7,423 nucleotides of DNA from Planctomycetota bacterium. Lineage in GTDB: Bacteria; Planctomycetota; Phycisphaerae; Sedimentisphaerales; SM23-30. Positions 1-6,966 of the stretch are shown here, one piece after another. The translations under genes and the position numbers were made by a program. The stretch covers positions 1 through 7,423 of the forward strand of contig JAKQBU010000469.1 of assembly GCA_029573975.1 (NCBI GenBank), read 5' to 3'. Under the pieces are notes generated by a model. That model was not told where the DNA came from and did no database searches. It worked only from the letters and a program-made list of their open reading frames with translations. Numbering within the stretch: position 1 is the first letter of the stretch; the number at the start of each line of letters is the position of its first letter.

Positions 1-318
1 TATCTTTACACCGCCCATCAGGACTACTGGGCCGGTGAGCTGACGGACCTGAATCACCCCCCCGCCGGCCGCTTTCTGGACAACGGCCTGCAATGGCACG
101 GCTGGACCTGCCTGGATGAAAAATCCTGGGTGCATTCCCAACCCGATACCGAAATCCCCCAACCTCTATATACCGACGAACAAATCCTCTCCTTCGTCCG
201 ACTCTGCCAAAAACAACGCGCCCCCATGACCTTCAACCTCAGCATCTATCAGGACGGGACCTTCTCACCTGCTTCGATCCGGCAATTAGAAACTCTGAAA
301 AACAACATAAAGGGCTAA
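1..318 (+). CDS. C-terminal part of a putative GH29-like glycoside hydrolase (partial, 5' end outside window)
   Basis: The frame is open from base 1 to the TAA at 316-318, giving the last 105 residues of a larger protein. An internal ATG at 130 exists, but the residues before it (YLYTAHQDYWAGELTDLNHP, then a WHGWTCLDEKSW stretch) read as normal protein and continue the same domain, so the gene starts outside the window. The tail pattern, YTDEQILSFV, then PMTFNLSIYQDGTFSPASI and a final QLETLKN helix, resembles the end of the catalytic barrel in alpha-L-fucosidase-like (GH29-like) proteins common in Planctomycetota. Catalytic residues lie outside the window, so substrate and activity cannot be judged. 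It ends 6 bases before the next gene and is probably co-transcribed with it. The family call is from remembered motif resemblance only; another carbohydrate-active hydrolase is possible. Confidence 0.6.
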   Translation, partial: YLYTAHQDYWAGELTDLNHPPAGRFLDNGLQWHGWTCLDEKSWVHSQPDTEIPQPLYTDEQILSFVRLCQKQRAPMTFNLSIYQDGTFSPASIRQLETLKNNIKG

Positions 319-324
319 AAATCC

Positions 325-936
325 ATGATTCGACAGACCTTAACTGCACTGACAATCCTGATAACCCTGGTCCTCCCCGCCCAGGCCCGCGACTGGCCCC
401 AGTGGCGCGGCCCCTTCCTCAACGGCTCCACCGACGAGCCAAACCTGCCCGATACCTGGAGCAAGACCGAAAATGTCAAATGGGTCTGCCCAATGCCCGG
501 CCCGGGCGCAGCCACCCCCATCATCTGCAACGGAAAAATCTTCCTCACCTCCACCGACAAAGAATCCCGTGACCTGCTGGCCCTCTGTTTCGATGAAAAA
601 GACGGCCGGGAACTCTGGCGGAAAAAACTGGGCGCCTCCCGCGAGGACTGGCCCCGCAACAACATGGCCTCCCCCTCCGCCGCCGCCGATGGGGAGCATG
701 TCTATTTCCTCTTCGGCAACGGCGATCTGGCCGGACTGGATTACGCCGGGAACATCCTCTGGCAGCGGAACATCGAACAGGAATACGGCAACCTGGCCCA
801 TATGTTCGGTTACAGTTCCAGCCCGTTTCTCTATCAGGACATTGTGTATATTCTGGTTCTCCGCAAAACCACGCCCTACCGTGATCCGCAAAGCGACAAA
901 CCCTTGAATTCCTTTCTGCTGGCCCTGACAAAATGA
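325..936 (+). CDS. Secreted PQQ-like beta-propeller protein, N-terminal part (frameshifted)
   Basis: This 203-residue frame is the first half of a PQQ-binding-like (BamB-like) beta-propeller protein. Residues 1-22 form a signal peptide: positive start (MIRQ), hydrophobic core TALTILITLVL, and an AQA-type cleavage site before RDWPQWRGP, a typical mature N-terminus for planctomycete proteins of this class. Blade motifs are visible as DEKDGRELWRKKLG (about 90-103) and DYAGNILWQRNI (about 139-150). An AAAGGG stretch at 309-314, 10 bases before the ATG, can serve as ribosome binding site, and the gene starts 6 bases after the preceding hydrolase gene. The frame stops at TGA 934-936 in the middle of the blade that ends NSFLLAL; the propeller continues in the next frame from 933. 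So this is half of a split gene, not a complete protein. Such proteins are usually structural or scaffold-like and often have no demonstrated PQQ binding; its substrate is unknown. Confidence 0.8.
   Translation: MIRQTLTALTILITLVLPAQARDWPQWRGPFLNGSTDEPNLPDTWSKTENVKWVCPMPGPGAATPIICNGKIFLTSTDKESRDLLALCFDEKDGRELWRKKLGASREDWPRNNMASPSAAADGEHVYFLFGNGDLAGLDYAGNILWQRNIEQEYGNLAHMFGYSSSPFLYQDIVYILVLRKTTPYRDPQSDKPLNSFLLALTK
921..936 (+). other. Frameshift junction in the PQQ-like beta-propeller gene
   Basis: The codons read CTG ACA AAA TGA, and the ATG of the second frame overlaps this stop (ATGA, 933-936). Inserting one G after position 927 gives CTG GAC AAA ATG ACG GGG, that is L-D-K-M-T-G-K-E-L-W, which restores the usual 'LLALD..TGKELW' blade turn and joins both halves into 434 residues. 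A one-base deletion in the organism or in the sequence is therefore the simplest reading. A -1 slip on the four A's at 930-933 would also join the frames, but the heptamer before the stop (G ACA AAA) is not a classical slippery site. Confidence 0.8.
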
Positions 937-1628
937 CGGGGAAAGAACTCTGGCTGCATCAGCGGGACACCGACGCGAAAGAGGAATCCCTGGAAACCTA
1001 CAGTACTCCCATCGTTCAGACCGTCAACGGAAAGGATGAAATGATTATTTTCGGCAGCGACCATCTCACCGGCCATAATCCGCAGACTGGAGAGGAAATC
1101 TGGCGCTACGGTTATAGCGCGGACCGAAAACGCATCGACTGGCGGACCATTCCCACTCCCCTCGCCGCCGAAGGTTTGATCTTTGCGTCCCGGCCCAAGA
1201 ACAACGGCCTGTTCGCGTTAAAAACCGGACTGACCGGCACTATGACCGACGAGGCGGTGGCATGGCAGTTTGAAAAATTCAATCCCGATTGCAGCACCCC
1301 CCTCTATTACGACGGCCTTTTATACGTGCTGGACTGCATCAAAAATAAAAATCCCCTGACCTGTTTTGTCCCTTTGACCGGCCAGCAGAAATGGCAGGGA
1401 CGGCTGGAGGCCAAAGAGCCTTACCGCGCCTCCCTGACCGCCTCCGACGGCAAAATCTATTGTATCGACGAAGGCGGACAGGCCATCGTCCTGGCCGCCG
1501 GTCCCGCCGAATTTAAAATCCTTTCCCGCATCGAAATGGGCGAAGGGCCGATTCAGGCCTCCATTGCTATCGCCAACCAGCGGCTCTATCTCCGCACCGC
1601 CCAGAATTTGTACTGTATCGGAAATTAA
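933..1628 (+). CDS. PQQ-like beta-propeller protein, C-terminal part (frameshifted)
   Basis: This 231-residue frame supplies the remaining blades of the propeller begun at 325. Blade motifs include MTGKELWLHQ (1-10), PQTGEEIWRYG (50-60), a VAWQFEK strand (109-115), PLTGQQKWQGRLE (147-159), ASDGKIYCIDEGGQAIVLAAG (around 170-190) and a closing strand RLYLRTAQNLYCIGN. The segment TDAKEESLETYSTPI followed by GSDHLTGHNP is characteristic of planctomycete BamB-like proteins. There is no Shine-Dalgarno sequence before the ATG at 933 and no signal peptide, so this half would not be exported or efficiently translated alone; it would need coupling through the ATGA overlap or a restored frame. The stop TAA (1626-1628) lies at the left edge of an inverted-repeat element, so the original C-terminus may have differed slightly. 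Confidence 0.8.
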   Translation: MTGKELWLHQRDTDAKEESLETYSTPIVQTVNGKDEMIIFGSDHLTGHNPQTGEEIWRYGYSADRKRIDWRTIPTPLAAEGLIFASRPKNNGLFALKTGLTGTMTDEAVAWQFEKFNPDCSTPLYYDGLLYVLDCIKNKNPLTCFVPLTGQQKWQGRLEAKEPYRASLTASDGKIYCIDEGGQAIVLAAGPAEFKILSRIEMGEGPIQASIAIANQRLYLRTAQNLYCIGN

Positions 1629-1642
1629 CCCGCATATCTCAC
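1626..1642 (+). repeat. Left terminal inverted repeat
   Basis: This 17-base arm is an exact reverse complement of 1861-1877. Its first three bases are the TAA stop codon of the upstream propeller gene. Confidence 0.8.
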
Positions 1643-1691
1643 AGGCTTTCGATTTTCAGCGGTCTTTTTGCCCGCCTTCTTCGTTCTCGTC

Positions 1692-1737
1692 GCTATCTGT
1701 CCTCAACATATATTCTTATATGCCTGCGGAAGATAGC
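1692..1737. other. Nested hairpin inside the intergenic element
   Basis: An outer stem GCTATCT (1692-1698) pairs with AGATAGC (1731-1737), and an inner stem CATATA (1707-1712) pairs with TATATG (1717-1722) around a TTCT loop. No T-run follows on either strand, so it is not an intrinsic terminator. Its position in the middle of the inverted-repeat element suggests secondary structure belonging to the element, role unknown. Confidence 0.4.
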
Positions 1738-1860
1738 TCCTGCGGCCTTGAAGGCAGCCAAAAATTCACGCTGAAAACAGACAGTTGATGTTGGCGAACG
1801 GGTAAATAGTACATAAGACATGTTGAACCATTGAGTTATCAATATATTTGTCAAAATCCC

Positions 1861-1877
1861 GTGAGATATGCGGGTTA
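1861..1877 (-). repeat. Right terminal inverted repeat
   Basis: This arm, GTGAGATATGCGGGTTA, is the perfect 17-base partner of 1626-1642. Internal to the two arms the sequences diverge quickly, as expected for terminal repeats rather than a long hairpin. Confidence 0.8.
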
Positions 1878-1911
1878 TACTGCCCTATCGAGGCAAATCC
1901 ATAAATCCCCA

Positions 1912-1947
1912 TAAAAAAGCCTCTGCCGAGATGACATCGGCAGAGGC
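1912..1947 (-). terminator. Rho-independent terminator of the large minus-strand gene
   Basis: GCCTCTGCCGA (1919-1929) and TCGGCAGAGGC (1937-1947) form a perfect 11-bp GC-rich stem with a 7-base loop. On the minus strand the stem is followed by six T's (A's at 1913-1918). It lies about 27 bases beyond the stop of the 1661-residue gene. On the plus strand no T-run follows, so it acts for the minus strand only. Confidence 0.9.
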
Positions 1948-1951
1948 GGGT

Positions 1952-1971
1952 GGTTCATGAACCGGTTAACC
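1952..1971. repeat. Two adjacent short palindromes between stop codon and terminator
   Basis: GGTTCATGAACC (1952-1963) and GGTTAACC (1964-1971) are both perfect palindromes and lie side by side in the short 3' untranslated stretch of the large gene. They may be chance, a small 3' hairpin, or a protein-binding site; nothing decides this. Confidence 0.3.
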
Positions 1972-1973
1972 AT

Positions 1974-4900
1974 TTAGAGAAGGTTGACGGTGAAGTCGGC
2001 CCAGGTTTCGACGGGGCTGGTCTTCCAGGTGTTATTCTTGGCATCCCAGCTATAGCTCTTCTTGTCCGGCTGGGTTACCTTGATGGATTTGAAGGTGTCG
2101 CCGGCCAGGCCGTGGTCCGTACCGCTATTGTTCCGCTGGACACCAATCAGGGTAATGGCGCCCATGTTCGGGGCACTGATGTTGGTATTGGCATAGGAAT
2201 GCTTGCCATAAGCGGCATTACCAGTCATATCCTGAATGTTCTTCTTACCGCCCATCTTGACGGAGCCGATGGAGGCGGTCGAGTTGGTAATCTGTCCGGC
2301 GGAGGTCGGCAAACCGGATACACTGTTGCTGATGCCGGCGGTAATGGTGCTGTCCAACGCAGCCACCAATTTGACGGCCTTGATACTGCCAGCCGTGCGG
2401 ACCGAACCGTTCATTAAACCGTTGACGGTCAGTGCCGACATGGTAGAGGCGGCATTCGAAAGGGTGGCGTCAGCCATATAATCCCCATCCAGCCCGCCTT
2501 TCTGGTCGCCCTTGGCTTCGAGTTTGTCGATGCTGGGGGCGGTGATGGCGTCGGCCGCGCCGTCATCCAGCCATTCGGCGAAAGTCAGCGAGCCAATGGC
2601 GGACTGGGAGGAGAAGGTGACATTTTTAATCTGGTGGAAGCCGATCTTGCCGGGTTTCGCCGCTCCGATGGCAGAGCCGATGGAGAAGGGAATCTGCTTG
2701 CCGGAGGCCACGGCATCGTTCATCAGGAAGCCGGCAACGGTACCGACCGAACTGAAGGAGTCGCCCAGGTTGGTGGTGCTGGCCTTGAGGTCGCCCAGGT
2801 CCCCGTCACAGGTAATATCCTGAATGGTGGTCCCGCCGCCGCTGGTCTTGATGGCGACTTTGGATTTCAGGGTGGAGTTGTTCAGGGTCATCAGGTTAAA
2901 GTTGGGACCGTCCAGTTCCCCATAGCCGGCTCCGCCCATCGTGAAGGTACAGGTTACCCCCAGGGCATCCTGAACCGTAAGCTTGACATTTTTGCGGTCG
3001 AGTACCCCATCTCCATCATTATCCCAGCTTCCAAACCGCCATCGCACATCCATATCGGCGGTCGTCGTGTTATTGGTCAGGTTGGTTTCCGGTATGGAGG
3101 TATCGGCAGCTTCCACTTTGGCAATGAGAGTCATATCCGCCGGCAGCATATTGGATGGGATCACATAATTCTTCAGTGTGTAAGCCTTGGAATCCTCGCC
3201 TGGATCCAGATTGATCTTCTGGTTGGCCAACGTACCGATTTCCGTGTCGGAGGCATCCAGCACACTATCCGCGGAGGCATAGAAGGAAATATTGACCGGC
3301 CCATCCGCAGTCTCCGTTCCTACATTCGAAATAACAAACGAAAGCGTCAGCTTGTCGCCCGGCACCACAATCGGCCCGCCGGTGAAGCTGAGCGATTTGG
3401 CCAGCAAGTCCGGCTGGGTAGCCGCCTGTTCCTGGTTGCCGAAATTGAGGTTCAGCGTGCTGTCTTCCCCCACGGTTACCGTATAGGGGCCGGACGTAGC
3501 GGCAAATCCGTTGGGAACCACTTCGCGAATCACATACGTCTCCCCTTCGATCAGACCGGAGAAGGTATAAGAACCGTCGGTACCGGTAATCTGATAGGGT
3601 TCACCGGAGTCGAGTTGGCCGTCGTTGTCCAGGTCCAGATAGACTGTGACGCCGCCGATGCCCGGCTCGGTATAGGTGGTCGAACCGCCGGTTCCGGTGC
3701 CGGCCCCGCTAAAGACGTTCAGCAGTTCATTGGTAGAGGTGAAGATCTGAGCACCGGTGTCAATCTGCTGGAGGGTACTCAGTGTCGCGCCGGTCCCCAC
3801 CCCGAAAGCCCGGACATTGGCGCCGGTGGCCTTGATGGCCGTGACATCATCGTTATAATTCTGATAGTTCGGCTCACCGTCGGAGAGGAAGATGATGTTG
3901 GCGTTGCTGGCCGAAGTGTTCAGGTTGTTGTAGGCGGTCAGAGCGGCCTGGAGGGCTTTTTCATAATCGGTGCCGCCGGAGGAGGAGAGGGTTTTCAGGG
4001 CCTCTACGACATCCGGGACGCTGTTATTATTTTTGTCCGCGGAGGGGGTGGTATAATATTGCACACCGGCGGCAACGGGATCCATATCCAGATTCGCCGC
4101 CGCACTGGAAAAGGACACGATCGCCACATGGGCGGTATTGCCGAAACCCTGCACAATCAACTGCTGGTTCAGGGCGATAAAGCCAGCGATCTCCGCATCG
4201 AGAATGGTGTTGGCGACACCGTTGTTATTGAGGTCGCCAACCGGCGTACCGATGAAGCTGCTGGCAGTGCTGCCGGAGACATCGATGATAAAGACGGCAT
4301 CGGGATCGGTACCCTGAATCAGGCCGCCATCCCGGATCCCGTTGCCGTTTAAATCATTGAACTTCGTGCCGGAAATCAACTCCGTCGAAAGATTGGACGG
4401 GATCTTCTCGTGATTGCCGAACAGCAGATCCGTGACATAAAGCCAGCCGTTGGCGGGGCTGATGGTTACGGTGTGCCAGGCGGGGAAGTTGGGACTGCCC
4501 GGATAGGTCTGATACCAGTCGGCAGTCTGGACCACTTCGGCCACACGGTAGGTACCGCCATCTTCGCTCAGATCGAATTGAAAATAGCCATCCGCATCCG
4601 TCAACGTCCATTCTTCACCAAAATCCAGGGTTCCGTTGGCGTTGTCGTCGAGGAAGATTTCCCAGTTTTCCAGGCCCGGTTCGCCGGGATCACGGAGTCC
4701 GTCGCCGTCGAGGTCGTTAAACTTCCAGCCGGAGATGGTGAAATCGTCCGGGGTGACAGTGGGTTCGAGCATGTTGCCGATGGACAGGTTGGTCGAGGGT
4801 GTGGTGCCCATGACTATGGTGTAATCGGAAGTAGTCTGGGTATAACCAAACGGAACGACTTCGCGAACGAAGTAGGTCTGGCCGCTGGTCAGGCCGGTAA

Positions 4901-6959
4901 AAGAGAAACTGCCGTCGGCAGCCGTGATGGTGGAAGGTTCTCCGCTGTTCAGTACCCCATTATTATTCAGATCGAGGTAGATGGTAACACCTGCCATCAC
5001 TGGTTCGGTATAGCTGGTCCCGCCGCCCGTGCCCGCCCCGCTAAACACGTTGAGCAGCTCATTGGTCGAGGTAAAAATCTGGGCGCCGGCGTCGATGGTC
5101 TGCAGCGTCGCCAGCGTAGCCCCGGTCCCCACACCGAAGGCCCGGACATTCGCGGCGGCCGCCTTCAGCGCCGTTACATCATCCGCGTAATTCTGGTAAT
5201 TTGGCTCCCCATCCGAAAGGAAAATGACGTTCCCGTTGCCCGAAACCGTGCTCATGGCGGTCAGGGAGTCTTTGGCCTTCTGCAGGGCCGATTCATAATC
5301 GGTTCCGCCGCCGGAGGTCAAACTCCGCAGAGCTTCTTCCACATCGAGAATCCCATCCCCGTCATTGTCGGCCGAGGGATTGGTATAAATCTGTACGCCG
5401 GCGACGGCCGGATTCATATCCACATTCGCGGCGGAACTGGAGAAAGAAACGATGGACACCTTGCCGGTCGTACCGAATCCCTGGGCGATGAGTTGATTGT
5501 TGAGGGCAATGAAGCCGGCAATCTCCGCATCCAGAATGGTATCGGAACTGCTGTCCTTGCCGGGATTCTGATTGCCGACCGGGGTTCCCTGGAAGCCGCT
5601 GGTGGTACTGCCCGACACATCGATGACAAACACGGTATCCGGCAGGGTTCCCTGAATCAGGCCGCCGTCCCGTACGCCGTTGCCGTTGACATCGACAAAC
5701 TTCACCCCGGAGATCGTGCCGCCGCCGCTGCCGCCCACAGCAATGGTGGAAGAAGAGGTATTGTTGGCAAGGTTGGCGTCATATTCATTGGCGGTGACAC
5801 TGGCTGTATTGACGAGCGAACCCGTACCCGCAGCGGTCACGGTCAGGGTAACGGTTGCCGTACCGGAAGCCGGGATGGCACCCAGGGCGGCTGTGAGGGT
5901 GTTGCCGGTAAAGGAAGTCGTGCCCTGCGAGGCGGTGGAGCTGACATAGGTCAGACCCGCCGGCAGGATATCGCTGACCACCACCCCGGTCGAGGCGGCG
6001 GAAGCATGCACCGTAAGGGTATAGGCGAAGGTTTCGTTTTGTGCCGGTGTGGATTTGGAGGCTGTCTTGGTGATGGAGACGTCGGAGGCACCGGAGACGA
6101 AGGAGCCGCCGGCCAGAAATACGGCCGAATCAAGGCTATGGTCGCCGGCGTCAGCGATAGCCAGCTTAATATGGGCGGTCTGGCCCGGCGTCAGGCCGGT
6201 GGCAGTAGCCTGAAGGACGGAGGTGAACCCATCGTATTGAATCGAATAAGGGCCGGCGCTCTGCCAGTTACCGCTGGAATCGCTGGTTTCGTTGGCCCGG
6301 AAGTAGGTGCCGTTATTGCTGCTGCTGGGGGCATCGACGCCGGATTTGCCGCGGTTGACATTGTTAATGGATACGGGTGTGGTGGTACCCGGAATGAGGG
6401 CAATATTCTGGCCATTTACGAAAAAGCCGAAGACATCATTATAGGTACTGTTAACGTAGTAGTTATATTCTTCGGAAGCGAAGATATACTGAAAGCTCAG
6501 CGTGCTGGAATTGGGAACGAAGTCAAATTCGAGGATAGAGGCATCATAGGTCGTATAGCCGGGAATGAGAGCGTCAAGGTCATCGTCGCCGTCAGGGTAG
6601 GTGGACATAGATGCGGTTTGACCGTCGTGGTTGGGTTTTTGGGCCGCCAGGGAGATATTGCCGGAAGCGAGGATTACACCGCCATTGATGCCGAGACCGT
6701 CGGATAATCCGCCGGTGAAACTGCCGGCGGCGGCGAAATCACCCGTAAAAGTCACGTTACTGACAACGACGCCGCTGCCGACCAGGCTCTGGGCCAGTTG
6801 CTGGGCGGTCAGGCTGGTCAGGTCCGTCACACCCAGACTCAAAAGCACCCGTGGTTCCAGTTGTTCCAGCTGAATGGGCTGGCGGGAGCGACGAGCGGGG
6901 GAATTTTCTTTCGTAGTAGAAAATCTGCGTATTTTCCGAAAAACTTTGTTCAAAGCCAT
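1974..6959 (-). CDS. Giant multidomain surface/exported protein: LEPR-XLL, choice-of-anchor L, DUF11, SdrD B with nested vWA (twice), CARDB
   Basis: This 1661-residue protein is probably an exported calcium-binding adhesion or matrix protein. Start: ATG at 6959, with AAAGGAG 7 bases upstream. Residues 1-30 are basic and not a classical signal peptide; LEPRVLLS (34-41) is the LEPR-XLL motif of planctomycete giant proteins. About 45-290 is a choice-of-anchor-L-like domain (FDFVPNSSTLSFQYIFASEE, then NDVFGFFVNG). About 292-408 is a DUF11-like domain (DVSITKTAS... LPAGLTYVSS... LANN). Residues 416-730 and 862-1176 are SdrD B-like domains each interrupted by a vWA domain (441-640 and 886-1086) with full MIDAS motifs: DVSGS, GGTDY, SDGEPN. 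Residues 741-850 are an uninterrupted SdrD B-like domain. About 1183-1305 is CARDB-like (PDLLAKSLSF... ISNVGTETADG... ETNLTNN). From about 1310 a DNDGDGVLD motif leads into a repetitive Ser/Gly/Lys-rich tail with strand repeats such as SIGSVKMGG. Only two cysteines are seen (1337, 1384). No LPXTG, PEP-CTERM or autotransporter end is visible. The ligand is unknown. Confidence 0.9.
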   Translation of the reverse strand: MALNKVFRKIRRFSTTKENSPARRSRQPIQLEQLEPRVLLSLGVTDLTSLTAQQLAQSLVGSGVVVSNVTFTGDFAAAGSFTGGLSDGLGINGGVILASGNISLAAQKPNHDGQTASMSTYPDGDDDLDALIPGYTTYDASILEFDFVPNSSTLSFQYIFASEEYNYYVNSTYNDVFGFFVNGQNIALIPGTTTPVSINNVNRGKSGVDAPSSSNNGTYFRANETSDSSGNWQSAGPYSIQYDGFTSVLQATATGLTPGQTAHIKLAIADAGDHSLDSAVFLAGGSFVSGASDVSITKTASKSTPAQNETFAYTLTVHASAASTGVVVSDILPAGLTYVSSTASQGTTSFTGNTLTAALGAIPASGTATVTLTVTAAGTGSLVNTASVTANEYDANLANNTSSSTIAVGGSGGGTISGVKFVDVNGNGVRDGGLIQGTLPDTVFVIDVSGSTTSGFQGTPVGNQNPGKDSSSDTILDAEIAGFIALNNQLIAQGFGTTGKVSIVSFSSSAANVDMNPAVAGVQIYTNPSADNDGDGILDVEEALRSLTSGGGTDYESALQKAKDSLTAMSTVSGNGNVIFLSDGEPNYQNYADDVTALKAAAANVRAFGVGTGATLATLQTIDAGAQIFTSTNELLNVFSGAGTGGGTSYTEPVMAGVTIYLDLNNNGVLNSGEPSTITAADGSFSFTGLTSGQTYFVREVVPFGYTQTTSDYTIVMGTTPSTNLSIGNMLEPTVTPDDFTISGWKFNDLDGDGLRDPGEPGLENWEIFLDDNANGTLDFGEEWTLTDADGYFQFDLSEDGGTYRVAEVVQTADWYQTYPGSPNFPAWHTVTISPANGWLYVTDLLFGNHEKIPSNLSTELISGTKFNDLNGNGIRDGGLIQGTDPDAVFIIDVSGSTASSFIGTPVGDLNNNGVANTILDAEIAGFIALNQQLIVQGFGNTAHVAIVSFSSAAANLDMDPVAAGVQYYTTPSADKNNNSVPDVVEALKTLSSSGGTDYEKALQAALTAYNNLNTSASNANIIFLSDGEPNYQNYNDDVTAIKATGANVRAFGVGTGATLSTLQQIDTGAQIFTSTNELLNVFSGAGTGTGGSTTYTEPGIGGVTVYLDLDNDGQLDSGEPYQITGTDGSYTFSGLIEGETYVIREVVPNGFAATSGPYTVTVGEDSTLNLNFGNQEQAATQPDLLAKSLSFTGGPIVVPGDKLTLSFVISNVGTETADGPVNISFYASADSVLDASDTEIGTLANQKINLDPGEDSKAYTLKNYVIPSNMLPADMTLIAKVEAADTSIPETNLTNNTTTADMDVRWRFGSWDNDGDGVLDRKNVKLTVQDALGVTCTFTMGGAGYGELDGPNFNLMTLNNSTLKSKVAIKTSGGGTTIQDITCDGDLGDLKASTTNLGDSFSSVGTVAGFLMNDAVASGKQIPFSIGSAIGAAKPGKIGFHQIKNVTFSSQSAIGSLTFAEWLDDGAADAITAPSIDKLEAKGDQKGGLDGDYMADATLSNAASTMSALTVNGLMNGSVRTAGSIKAVKLVAALDSTITAGISNSVSGLPTSAGQITNSTASIGSVKMGGKKNIQDMTGNAAYGKHSYANTNISAPNMGAITLIGVQRNNSGTDHGLAGDTFKSIKVTQPDKKSYSWDAKNNTWKTSPVETWADFTVNLL
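3432..4376 (-). repeat. Second copy of the SdrD B/vWA nested module (residues 862-1176)
   Basis: This 315-residue unit begins ISGTKFNDLNGNGIRDGG and ends NLNFGNQ. It matches residues 416-730 throughout, including identical stretches ILDAEIAGFIALN, FLSDGEPNYQNY, RAFGVGTGATL and TSTNELLNVFSGAGTG. The vWA part keeps DVSGS, GGTDY and SDGEPN, the metal-site residues. The EF-hand-like loop seen in the other copy is weakened here (DKNNNSVPDVVE). Confidence 0.85.
4770..5714 (-). repeat. First copy of the SdrD B/vWA nested module (residues 416-730)
   Basis: This 315-residue unit begins ISGVKFVDVNGNGVRDGG and ends NLSIGNM. After the first SdrD B strand and its NGNGVRD loop the chain enters a complete vWA domain; it then returns at AGVTIYLDLNNNGVLNSGEP to finish the SdrD B fold. 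Within the vWA part, DNDGDGILDVEE (531-542) has all ligand positions of a canonical EF-hand loop. It is paralogous to residues 862-1176 and has the same total length. Confidence 0.85.
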
Positions 6960-6966
6960 TTAGATA

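Larger units (their letters stand above)
1625..1878. mobile_element. MITE-like or IS-remnant element with 17-bp terminal inverted repeats
   Basis: The sequence TAACCCGCATATCTCAC at 1626-1642 recurs as its exact reverse complement at 1861-1877. The edges read TTAA (1625-1628) on the left and TTAT (1875-1878) on the right, a near-match to a 4-base target duplication; if these are target bases, the element proper is 1629-1874 (246 bases) with 14-bp CCCGC... ends. CC-starting ends with a TTAA-like target fit the IS1380/piggyBac-type pattern, but this is inference. No transposase is encoded: the longest readings are a 21-codon minus-strand frame (1831 down to 1766, beginning MVQHVLCTIYPFANI) and a short minus-strand frame ending at 1693 (EFLAAFKAAGAIFRRH...), neither recognised. 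It is most likely a non-autonomous or internally deleted element between two convergent genes. Confidence 0.6.

Noticed and set aside
130..318. Separate small gene starting at ATG 130
   Set aside because: The frame is open back to base 1 with plausible protein sequence, and there is no Shine-Dalgarno site before 130, so this ATG is internal to a larger partial gene.
1692..1737. Terminator for the plus-strand operon
   Set aside because: The nested hairpin is AT-rich in its inner stem and is not followed by a T-run on the plus strand. No convincing intrinsic terminator for the plus-strand genes was found.
1564..1788. Plus-strand 74-codon frame spanning the end of the propeller gene and the intergenic element
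   Set aside because: It overlaps the propeller gene in another frame, ends inside the inverted-repeat element and resembles no protein; its existence depends on the insertion.
2634..6707. Two very long plus-strand open frames antisense to the large gene (2634-4352, 572 codons; 4410-6707, 765 codons)
   Set aside because: They are Gly/Val/Ile-rich translations with no recognisable domain, no good ribosome sites, and lie opposite a protein with many clear domains. They arise from the codon composition of the sense gene.
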